A stretch of DNA of 6,111 nt, taken from Lysobacteraceae bacterium (lineage in GTDB: Bacteria; Pseudomonadota; Gammaproteobacteria; Xanthomonadales; Xanthomonadaceae). The position numbers were made by a program, and so were the translations under genes. The notes beneath the pieces are model-generated. The model was given only the letters and a program-made list of their open reading frames with translations, ran no database searches and was not told the origin of the DNA. The stretch is taken from NCBI GenBank assembly GCA_017990865.1, contig JAGNNB010000195.1:1-6111 (forward strand), written 5' to 3'. Positions 1 through 5,518 of the stretch are shown piece after piece (the stretch's first letter is position 1; each line of letters begins with the position of its first letter).

Positions 1-428
1 CGTTCATCGCGTGGTTCGAACCGGCGCATCGCATCGTTGATCGCGTCGCGCCGTTTTTCGCGCGCCGCTTCGCCGGCATGCGTTGGGCGATTCTCACGCC
101 CGATCGCTGCGTGGCCTGGGATGGCGAAGCGCTCGTCTTCGGTCCGGGTGCGCAACGCGCGGACGCACCGTCCGAGGATGCGCGCGAAGATCTGTGGCGC
201 ACTTACTACGCGAATATCTTCAACCCGGCGCGCCTGAATCCGCGGATGATGCGGCAGGAAATGCCGCAGAGTTATTGGAAGCATTTGCCGGAAACGCATC
301 TGCTGCCGGAACTGATCCGCACGGCGGGCGAACGCGTGCGGGCGATGCAGGAACGCGAAGCGCGCGCGCCGCGGCGGCGAACGCGCGGACGCGCGACCGA
401 CGACACCGAGGAATCGCCATGCGCATGA
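1..428 (+). CDS. DUF4130 / TIGR03915-type putative DNA-metabolism protein, C-terminal part (5' end outside window)
   Basis: The reading frame is open from position 3 and gives 141 visible residues before TGA at 426-428; the start lies upstream of the window. The visible part matches my memory of the DUF4130 family: FIAWFEPAHRI at residues 1-11, RVAPFFARRF at 14-23, MRWAILTPD at 26-34, and the signature WRTYYANIFNPARLNPRMM at 65-83, followed by MPQSYWKHLPE (87-97) and LPELI (101-105). The family is poorly characterised. It is commonly encoded beside a radical-SAM protein or fused to a UdgX-type uracil-DNA-binding domain, so a DNA-repair or modification role is inferred by association only. Here the chain ends with a basic, Arg/Ala-rich tail of about 30 residues, with no uracil-DNA-glycosylase domain after it. 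The next gene overlaps its last codons, so the two are probably co-transcribed. The family call is firm; the function is not known. Confidence 0.85.
   Translation, partial: FIAWFEPAHRIVDRVAPFFARRFAGMRWAILTPDRCVAWDGEALVFGPGAQRADAPSEDAREDLWRTYYANIFNPARLNPRMMRQEMPQSYWKHLPETHLLPELIRTAGERVRAMQEREARAPRRRTRGRATDDTEESPCA
408..413 (+). promoter_or_regulatory. Ribosome binding site of the VOC gene
   Basis: GAGGAA lies 5 bases before the ATG at 419 and inside the end of the upstream gene. It decides between two in-frame ATG codons, 419 and 425. The first has normal spacing (5 bases), while the second would sit 11 bases away. Confidence 0.7.
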
Positions 429-787
429 CCCGAATCGTCCCGATGCTTCCGGTGTGCAGCATGTCGGCGAGCGTCGCGTTCTACGAAGCCTTGGGTTTCG
501 AAGTCGAAGATCGCAACGACGGCTGGCGTTGGGCGATGCTGCGTTTCGGCGATTGCCGATTGATGGTGGACGAATCCATCAACGTTCATCCGATCGCGCC
601 GCGCATGTCGGTGCTGTATCTGTATCCCGACGATGTGCGCGCGTATCACGCCTCGCTGCGCGCGAACGGCGTGCGGGTGCCCGATCTGGACGAGACGTTC
701 TACGCGATGACCGAGTTCCGTTTCGAAGACCCCGACGGCAATCGGCTGTGGGTCGGCCAAGTGGCCGCCGACCAAGACACACGATAG
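419..787 (+). CDS. VOC-superfamily protein (glyoxalase / bleomycin-resistance-like)
   Basis: A 122-residue protein, the usual length for a single-domain VOC (vicinal oxygen chelate) protein built of two beta-alpha-beta-beta-beta modules. Module 1 shows the typical opening IVPMLPV (6-12), MSASVAFYEALGFEV (15-29) and the strand WRWAMLRFGDCRLMVDE (36-52). Module 2 shows SVLYLYPDDVRAYHASL (64-80) and the C-terminal hallmark FRFEDPDGNRLWVGQ (100-114). The positions that normally carry His/Glu metal ligands are not clearly occupied: the terminal Glu of the DPDGN strand appears to be Gln114. A ligand-binding role like that of bleomycin-binding proteins is therefore as plausible as an enzymatic one. 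The start at 419 is chosen from the GAGGAA site, and it overlaps the upstream stop by 10 bases, suggesting translational coupling with the DUF4130 gene. The substrate cannot be told from sequence. Confidence 0.88.
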   Translation: MRMTRIVPMLPVCSMSASVAFYEALGFEVEDRNDGWRWAMLRFGDCRLMVDESINVHPIAPRMSVLYLYPDDVRAYHASLRANGVRVPDLDETFYAMTEFRFEDPDGNRLWVGQVAADQDTR

Positions 788-849
788 GTCTTTCGATCGC
801 GCGATACCGTCGTACGCGCGGCCTGCAACCCGCAACGCTTAGCAGGTTG

Positions 850-880
850 TTGAAAAACGATCATCCTGATCGTTTTTCAA
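850..880. terminator. Perfect 14-bp hairpin, possible terminator for the VOC gene
   Basis: TTGAAAAACGATCA (850-863) is exactly complementary to TGATCGTTTTTCAA (867-880) across a 3-base loop TCC. It lies 62 bases past the VOC stop. The T-run is inside the 3' arm, not after the stem, so this is not a textbook intrinsic terminator. A terminating or mRNA-stabilising role is inferred from its position between convergent genes. Confidence 0.4.
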
Positions 881-883
881 GTC

Positions 884-910
884 GCGAGTCCGGCACATGT
901 CCGGACTCGC
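884..910. repeat. 10-bp GC-rich hairpin within the repeat element
   Basis: GCGAGTCCGG (884-893) pairs perfectly with CCGGACTCGC (901-910) around the 7-base loop CACATGT. It is the second hairpin of the composite element. Confidence 0.65.
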
Positions 911-948
911 TCCCGACGAATCAATCGCTTACGCTCTTGCTTCGTCGT

Positions 949-968
949 CGCAGCCTTCCATGGCTGCG
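949..968. repeat. 7-bp hairpin within the repeat element
   Basis: CGCAGCC (949-955) pairs with GGCTGCG (962-968) around the 6-base loop TTCCAT. It is the short third hairpin of the composite element, directly before the terminal one. Confidence 0.5.
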
Positions 969-969
969 T

Positions 970-997
970 TAACAGGCTGTTTTTCAACAGCCTGTTA
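970..997. terminator. Perfect 12-bp hairpin overlapping the SDR stop codon; possible terminator
   Basis: TAACAGGCTGTT (970-981) is exactly complementary to AACAGCCTGTTA (986-997) with the 4-base loop TTTC. Bases 995-997 are also the TAA stop of the minus-strand SDR gene, so the structure begins at that gene's stop codon. No T-tract follows it in the direction of SDR transcription. Termination or 3'-end protection is therefore inferred from position only. Confidence 0.4.
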
Positions 998-1759
998 GGC
1001 CAAATACCCGCCATCCACGGTCAAGCACGTGCCCGTGACGTACGCCGATGCCGGCGACACCAGAAACAGCACGGCCGGCGCGATTTCGTCCGGTTGCGCG
1101 CTGCGGCCCATCGGGATGAGTTGCGACATCAGACCCATCAGTTTCGGGTTGCCGGTGATGGCCGATGCGAATTTGGTGTCGGTCAATCCCGGCAACAGCG
1201 CGTTGATGCGGATGCCCTGCGCGGCGAGTTCTTTCGCGAAGCCTTCGGTCATGTTGACGATGCCGGCCTTGGTCATCGAATACACGCCCTGGCCGTGCGC
1301 GGGGCGCTTCGCGTTCACCGAGGCGACGTTGACGATGCTGCCGCTTTTCTTGACGGCCATGCGCCGCGCCGCCTGCACCGTGGTCCAGAAATAGCCGCGC
1401 AGATTCACGTCCACGGTTTTCTGGTAACTGCCCAGATCCATGTCGAGCATCGGCCCGAAATACGGGTTCGCGGCGGCATTGTTGACCAGGATATCGGGCG
1501 CGCGACCGGCGGCGTCCAACGCGGCGAACACGGCTTCGATCGCCTCGGGGTCGCCGACATGCAGCGCATGCGCTTCGGCCGAACCGCCGCCCGCGCGAAT
1601 CGCTTCCGCCACGGTGGCGCAGGCCTCGACATTCCGCGAGGTGCAGACGACGTGCGCGCCATGCGCGGCCAGCAGATGCGCGATGGCTTCGCCGATGCCG
1701 CGGGATGCGCCGGTGACCAGCGCGGTCTTGCCGGAAAGGTCGAACAAGGGGTCGGTCAT
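995..1759 (-). CDS. SDR-family NAD(P)-dependent oxidoreductase (classical, FabG-like)
   Basis: A 254-residue classical short-chain dehydrogenase/reductase of normal length and complete active site. The cofactor motif TGASRGIG is at 16-23, NNAA at 93-96, the catalytic tetrad is N119, S147, Y160 and K164 (Y-SMT-K), the PG motif is at 190-191 in LLPGLTDT, and the usual ending VDGGYLA closes the protein. Ser41-Arg42 after the second strand suggests a preference for NADP(H); this is an inference from the family rule. The substrate (a carbonyl or secondary alcohol) cannot be assigned. The start at 1759 places the Rossmann motif at the normal distance from the N-terminus, though the Shine-Dalgarno sequence is weak. 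The TAA stop lies inside the right terminal repeat of the element at 840-997. The gene converges with the VOC gene and diverges from the second SDR gene. Confidence 0.93.
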   Translation of the reverse strand: MTDPLFDLSGKTALVTGASRGIGEAIAHLLAAHGAHVVCTSRNVEACATVAEAIRAGGGSAEAHALHVGDPEAIEAVFAALDAAGRAPDILVNNAAANPYFGPMLDMDLGSYQKTVDVNLRGYFWTTVQAARRMAVKKSGSIVNVASVNAKRPAHGQGVYSMTKAGIVNMTEGFAKELAAQGIRINALLPGLTDTKFASAITGNPKLMGLMSQLIPMGRSAQPDEIAPAVLFLVSPASAYVTGTCLTVDGGYLA

Positions 1760-1901
1760 GGCGGCATCCGGCGTGCGTGAGCGATCGAGGAGGGCCGATG
1801 ATAGTCGAGAACGGCGCGGGTCGAGGTTCGAGCCGCATCGCGGCGCGCGCCTCGACGGTCGCGATTGCTATCCTGTGGCCTTCGACGCCTACGGACCCGC
1901 C
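1760..1901. promoter_or_regulatory. Divergent intergenic region, presumed to carry both SDR promoters
   Basis: These 142 bases separate two divergently transcribed SDR genes, so promoters for both are expected here by arrangement. A -10-like TATCCT occurs at 1869-1874 on the plus strand, and TATCAT on the minus strand is the complement of 1798-1803. Neither has a convincing -35 box at normal spacing. I see no clear operator palindrome. Confidence 0.3.
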
Positions 1902-2708
1902 ATGACCGCACCTCGACGACGCGTTTTGATCACCGGCGCCGGCAGCGGCCTCGGCCTCGCACTGGCGCAACGCTACGCCCGCAGCGGCGCGCGCGTGGCC
2001 TGCGTGGACATCGACGCCCCACGCGCCGAAGCCGCGCGCGCGGGGTTACCGGGCGACGGCCATCTGGCCCTCGTCGCGGATGTCGGCGACGACGCGTCGA
2101 TGCAGGCCTTGCACGACGCCGTTCAACGCGAATGGAACGACGCCGATGGTGGCTGCGTCGATGTGCTGATCAACAACGCCGGCATCGCCTCGGCCGGCGC
2201 GATGGTCGAAACCACGATGGACGAATGGCGCAAGGTGCTGGAGATCGATCTGCTGGGCGTGGTGCGCGGCTGCCGCCTGTTCCTGCCGGGGATGCTGGCC
2301 GCGAAGCGCGGGCAGATCCTCAGCACCGCCAGCTTCGCCGGATTGGCCGGCGCGCCGAACATCATGAGCTATGGCGTGGCGAAAGCCGGCGTCGTCGCGC
2401 TATCGGAACAATTGCGCGCTGAAGTCGAACCGTTGGGCCTGCGCGTGGGCGTGATCTGCCCCGCCTTCTTCCGCACGAATCTGATGGACACCGCGCTGGC
2501 AAACGACGCCACCAAGGCGCGCGTGGAGCGTTGGATGGATCGCGCGCCGGATACCGTGGACAGCGTCGCCGACAAAGTCTTCGCCGACGCGGAACGCGGC
2601 GTGTTCATGATCATTCCGACCAAACGCGAACCGGGCTATTGGCGGTTGAAGCGGTGGTTTCCGGGCCTGTATTTCCGCAAACTCACCAAGATGGCGAGGC
2701 GGCGGTAA
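1902..2708 (+). CDS. SDR-family oxidoreductase with basic C-terminal tail
   Basis: A 268-residue classical SDR. The cofactor motif TGAGSGLG is at 11-18, Asp36 at the end of the second strand favours NAD(H), NNAG is at 91-94, and the catalytic residues are S144, Y157 and K161 (Y-GVA-K). Two departures are visible. The tetrad Asn position appears to be Asp116 (EIDLLG), and the usual Pro-Gly after the active site reads CPAFFRT (186-192). The last 28 residues (241-268) are rich in Lys/Arg (11 of 28) and aromatics, which may bring the protein to the membrane or a lipid-like substrate; this is inference. The ATG at 1902 is chosen because it puts the Rossmann motif at residue 11; a longer in-frame extension upstream has no SDR features and crosses the divergent neighbour. 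The gene converges on the secreted-protein gene with a 20-base gap. The substrate is unknown. Confidence 0.92.
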   Translation: MTAPRRRVLITGAGSGLGLALAQRYARSGARVACVDIDAPRAEAARAGLPGDGHLALVADVGDDASMQALHDAVQREWNDADGGCVDVLINNAGIASAGAMVETTMDEWRKVLEIDLLGVVRGCRLFLPGMLAAKRGQILSTASFAGLAGAPNIMSYGVAKAGVVALSEQLRAEVEPLGLRVGVICPAFFRTNLMDTALANDATKARVERWMDRAPDTVDSVADKVFADAERGVFMIIPTKREPGYWRLKRWFPGLYFRKLTKMARRR

Positions 2709-2728
2709 GCTCGATCACCGCTCGCACG

Positions 2729-4177
2729 CTACGGCTTCAGGCTCAGGGGCGACGATAGGAAAATACCGAAAACGACATCCGTTTCGTCGGTCCATCCTAG
2801 ACGGATACCACCGGTCAGCGCTCCACTGGCGTTGCGTAGTAGATAGATCGGCAGGTCGATGCCAGTTGTGTCGGACTCGAAGTCGTGGGCGACCTTGAGA
2901 CTGTAACCCACGGGGCCAAGGTTACTACGAACTTCTGCCGAAACGAGCTTGCGGTACGTCCACGACGGAGGGCCGTATGCACCTTCCACGCAGGTCACCG
3001 GCGCGCTGCTCGACGGCGGACACAGGATTGTCGTTTCCGCGCTCTCGCCGCCCTTCTGGTAATCCGCGGCCAGCGAGTACAACCAGCGACGGGACGGCGA
3101 CACGAAAGCCGCCGTCGCGCCGAAGCCCCACCCGACGCGGTGCTCGCTTCTCTCTTCCAGCGACGGTGTCAGGTAATCGAAGCGTTCGCGACCGGTCGTC
3201 ACGCGGAATGCGTAATCGCGGATCCACTTGAACTGCTTCCTCTGGAACGCGGTCAAGGCTTTCGCTCTCGTGGCCGCAACGACCTCGTTGTCGGTCTCTT
3301 CGGTTGCGAGGTTCCAAGCCTCTTCGTAGGTACACGTTGCAGGCAAGCCGATGGCGATGCAGAAAAATCCCAGATCGCGACGCAGTGCGCCCGGATTCTT
3401 CGCGCGGAGATCGCTACGCTGCCGATTGATCTCGAACGTCATGCCCAGCCCGGACGAGAACCCATCGAGCGTGGCGATGTTGGCGCGCTTCCGATCCGGT
3501 TCGTCGACGGGGGATGCGATCTGGAGTGACCAGCCGTTCGAAGCTGCCACGATCTTGTCCTGTCTGATGAGTAGGTCGTTGGTCTCGCTGTCGAAACGAA
3601 TGACGGCGGTGGTGCCATCTTCGTTGAAGGTGATGTCGCTACGCGTGCGTACCACAGGCGCGGAAGAGTCCCGCGGATCGGAAGGGGATTCCCGATGCAG
3701 GCCGGCGGAACTACGGCTGGCTGGCGCGATCGTCAAGGTGTCGCTCCGGATGGCGGGGCCAATTCCCATGGGGGCCAGATCGGATGAATGCTTCCCGTCC
3801 TGCTCGTCAATGCCTCCATCCGCAACGCCTTGAGCCATCACACTCGCGCTGTTGCCAGCACTCTGCTTTACCGACACATCCAGCCTGCCTCCGTCCTCTG
3901 CAGATTTGCACCCCGGTATCACAAAACCGAGCACGCATCGAATTGAACCAGAAGACTGCTCATTGACCTCCAATTGCTTGCTCGCTCGATCTACCTGCGG
4001 CGTGTCCACAGGTTTCGCTGGCTGCGCACCCATCGCTTTCGCGACCGCTTCTTCGATCTTGCGCTGCATGAACGCTTCCTGCTCCGGCGTGAATGCCGGA
4101 GTCTGGGCTTTGCATTCGAGTGCGATGCAAGTGCACGCAGTAAAGCAAAGCAAAAGCCACACCCAATTCGTCTTCAT
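2729..4177 (-). CDS. Secreted / envelope protein of unknown function, probable beta-rich outer-membrane-like C-terminal half
   Basis: I do not recognise this 482-residue protein. Residues 1-24 form a signal peptide: MKTNW, a hydrophobic core to about 20, and a plausible cleavage after CKA (22-24). Residues 29-50 (FTPEQEAFMQRKIEEAVAKA...) look like an amphipathic or short coiled-coil helix. Residues 50-180 are polar, low-complexity linker. From about 181 on there are alternating beta-strand-like segments, clearest at 346-375 and 405-475, as in a small beta-barrel or beta-sandwich. There is no terminal Phe typical of Bam substrates. Cysteines come in close pairs: 81/90, 273/282 and 386/396. The start at 4177 is chosen over a longer in-frame ATG at 4405 because GGAG precedes it by 6 bases and the signal peptide begins there. 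Sampled GC is about 52-62 percent, against about 68 percent in rodA, which hints at acquisition. It lies 243 bases downstream of rodA on the same strand. Confidence 0.78.
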   Translation of the reverse strand: MKTNWVWLLLCFTACTCIALECKAQTPAFTPEQEAFMQRKIEEAVAKAMGAQPAKPVDTPQVDRASKQLEVNEQSSGSIRCVLGFVIPGCKSAEDGGRLDVSVKQSAGNSASVMAQGVADGGIDEQDGKHSSDLAPMGIGPAIRSDTLTIAPASRSSAGLHRESPSDPRDSSAPVVRTRSDITFNEDGTTAVIRFDSETNDLLIRQDKIVAASNGWSLQIASPVDEPDRKRANIATLDGFSSGLGMTFEINRQRSDLRAKNPGALRRDLGFFCIAIGLPATCTYEEAWNLATEETDNEVVAATRAKALTAFQRKQFKWIRDYAFRVTTGRERFDYLTPSLEERSEHRVGWGFGATAAFVSPSRRWLYSLAADYQKGGESAETTILCPPSSSAPVTCVEGAYGPPSWTYRKLVSAEVRSNLGPVGYSLKVAHDFESDTTGIDLPIYLLRNASGALTGGIRLGWTDETDVVFGIFLSSPLSLKP

Positions 4178-4183
4178 CGCATG

Positions 4184-4187
4184 CTCC
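4184..4187 (-). promoter_or_regulatory. Ribosome binding site deciding the start of the secreted protein
   Basis: Read on the minus strand, GGAG stands 6 bases before the ATG at 4177. It supports the shorter start, which exposes a clean signal peptide at the N-terminus. Confidence 0.6.
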
Positions 4188-4207
4188 AGGTCGATGTCGG
4201 GGAGGCG

Positions 4208-4239
4208 CGGTCTTGGGGGGGCATCGCCCCCGGAGACCG
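4208..4239 (-). repeat. Two-part hairpin in the leader of the secreted-protein gene
   Basis: CGGTCT (4208-4213) pairs with AGACCG (4234-4239), and inside it GGGGGC (4217-4222) pairs with GCCCCC (4226-4231) around the loop ATC, with a small internal loop TGG/GG between the stems. No T-tract follows on either strand. It lies 30 bases upstream of the start codon and could be a leader structure or a weak attenuator. Confidence 0.4.
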
Positions 4240-4420
4240 GCACAACCACTGTTATCCCATCGCACGGAAGTCCGCATGGCTTCGAATTGGGATCGATTCG
4301 GCTGGAGATACAGTGCTCATCGGCACCCGGCTGGTCGTTCGGATCGGGTCGGATTCGTACAAAGGCCGGTCGGGATCGCATCGGCCGCCGCACACGCCCG
4401 GCCACGAGGAGAGACGTTCC

Positions 4421-5518
4421 TCAGCGCCGATCCCGCATCGCCATCACCACGCCCATGCCCGCCAGCAGCGAGACCGCGGCGGTGCCGCCGTAGCTGAGCA
4501 ACGGCATCGGTACGCCCACCACCGGGAGCAGGCCGGAAATCATGCTGCCGTTGACGATCACATACATCGAGAAGGCGAGACCGAGCGCACCGGCGAGGAG
4601 TCGCGAATAGGTGTCGCGGGCTTCGCTCGCGATCCATAAACAGCGGCCGAGGATGAACACGTACAACGCGAGCACGACGGTGACGCCGACCCAGCCGAAT
4701 TCTTCGGCGAGCACGGCGAAGATGAAGTCGGTGGTGTGATAGGGCAGATAATCCAAATGCGATTGCGAGCCCTCGCCCCAGCCTTGGCCGGTCCATCCGC
4801 CCGCGCCGATCGCGATTTTGGATTGGATGATGTTCCAGCCCGTGCCCAGCGGATCGCGTTCGGGATTGAGGAAGGTGAGGATGCGGTCTTTCTGATACGG
4901 CCGCAGCAGCCAGTACCAGGCGATCGGCGCGATCGCGGCGACGCCGGCGAATGCGGCGGCGAACCAGCGCCACGACAGCCCGGCCAGATAGATCGCGAAC
5001 GCGCCGCTGGAGGCGACCAGCATCGAGGTGCCGAAGTCCGGTTGCAGCAGAATCAAGCCGGTCGGCACGGCGACGATGAGGCCGGCGACGACGACGGTCG
5101 CGAACCGCGGTGGCAGCGGCTCGCGATGCAGGTACCACGCCGCCATCATCGGCAACGTGAGCTTGAGCAGTTCGGCGGGCTGGAAATAGAACACGCCGAG
5201 ATTGATCCAATGGTTGCCGTGTTTGCCGTCGCCGATGAACAACACCGCGACCAACGGCAGCAAGGATGCGGCGAACAGCATCGGCGTGATGCTGCGCAGT
5301 TGCAGCGGCGAGATGCGCGAGAGCAGCCACAACGCGCCGAGGCCGAGACCGTAACGCATGCCTTGCGCCATGACCAGTCGCGGATTCTCGTTGCCCGCGC
5401 TGTACAGCACGACCAGCGCCACGCCCATCAACGCGAGCAACGCCGCCAGCAAGGGCCAGTCGAGCGTGCGCGTGAGGCGCAGAAACAAATCGAGCAACCA
5501 ACGGACGAAGGCTTTCAT
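4421..5518 (-). CDS. rodA: Rod-shape-determining protein RodA, SEDS peptidoglycan glycosyltransferase
   Basis: A 365-residue polytopic membrane protein of normal RodA length. RodA polymerises lipid II into glycan strands in the elongasome and works as a complex with PBP2. Family hallmarks are all present: HWINLG (103-108), FQPAELLKL (112-120), LLQPDFGTS (157-165), the extracellular HTTDFIFAVLAEE (261-273) whose Asp264 matches the essential SEDS aspartate, and PMPLLSYGGT (337-346). About ten hydrophobic segments can be picked out, for example 22-40, 55-68, 80-96, 141-158, 165-180, 185-204, 278-295, 307-324 and 346-361. The ATG at 5518 overlaps the PBP2 stop as ATGA and has no good Shine-Dalgarno sequence, so translation is probably coupled to mrdA. 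A longer frame to 5785 only reads the PBP2 tail out of frame. The next gene downstream is not the mltB or rlpA often found after rodA. Confidence 0.97.
   Translation of the reverse strand: MKAFVRWLLDLFLRLTRTLDWPLLAALLALMGVALVVLYSAGNENPRLVMAQGMRYGLGLGALWLLSRISPLQLRSITPMLFAASLLPLVAVLFIGDGKHGNHWINLGVFYFQPAELLKLTLPMMAAWYLHREPLPPRFATVVVAGLIVAVPTGLILLQPDFGTSMLVASSGAFAIYLAGLSWRWFAAAFAGVAAIAPIAWYWLLRPYQKDRILTFLNPERDPLGTGWNIIQSKIAIGAGGWTGQGWGEGSQSHLDYLPYHTTDFIFAVLAEEFGWVGVTVVLALYVFILGRCLWIASEARDTYSRLLAGALGLAFSMYVIVNGSMISGLLPVVGVPMPLLSYGGTAAVSLLAGMGVVMAMRDRR

Larger units (their letters stand above)
840..997. repeat. Composite inverted-repeat element (MITE-like or structured intergenic repeat)
   Basis: A 158-base non-coding element fills most of the gap between the convergent VOC and SDR genes. 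Its ends are inverted copies: TAGCAGGTTGTTGAAAAAC at 840-858 against the reverse complement of 979-997, TAACAGGCTGTTGAAAAAC, agreeing at 17 of 19 positions. Inside are further hairpins: a perfect 14-bp stem at 850-880, a 10-bp stem at 884-910, a 7-bp stem at 949-968 and a 12-bp stem at 970-997, plus a weaker pairing of GACGAA (915-920) with TTCGTC (941-946). There is no credible ORF inside. The direct trinucleotide TTA occurs at both edges (839-841 and 995-997) and could be a short target duplication. The architecture suggests a non-autonomous mobile repeat or a REP-like structured repeat. Copy number elsewhere in the genome cannot be seen from here. Confidence 0.7.
4178..4420. other. 243-base intergenic region between rodA and the secreted-protein gene
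   Basis: I see no convincing gene here. The frame of the secreted protein stays open to an ATG at 4405, but the translated stretch has no recognisable domain. No hairpin with a T-tract is visible after the rodA stop, so read-through from rodA into the downstream gene is possible. The only clear structure is the hairpin at 4208-4239. Confidence 0.5.

Noticed and set aside
796..805. Palindrome ATCGCGCGAT after the VOC stop
   Set aside because: Ten bases of CG-rich palindrome are expected by chance in this composition, and there is no matching partner or promoter context.
840..997. CRISPR array or integron attC site
   Set aside because: There are no regularly spaced direct repeats and no integrase or cas genes. 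The repeats are inverted and of different sequence.
1440..1901. N-terminal extension of the second SDR to 1440
   Set aside because: It runs antisense through the first SDR gene. The Rossmann motif sits at residue 11 from the ATG at 1902, as expected for the family.
984..1970. Minus-strand 328-residue ORF over the SDR gene
   Set aside because: Arg-rich out-of-frame translation with no domain; the true SDR frame here has all catalytic motifs.
995..2708. Tandem duplication of the two SDR genes
   Set aside because: Beyond the general SDR motifs the two proteins differ in cofactor loop, substrate region and C-terminus, so they are not a recent duplicate pair.
2709..2728. Terminator in the gap between the convergent SDR and secreted-protein genes
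   Set aside because: The 20-base gap shows no stem-loop or T-tract on either strand.
2729..4405. Longer 558-residue version of the secreted protein starting at 4405
   Set aside because: It would bury a clear signal peptide 76 residues inside the protein, and the added stretch has no domain. The start at 4177 has GGAG at good spacing.
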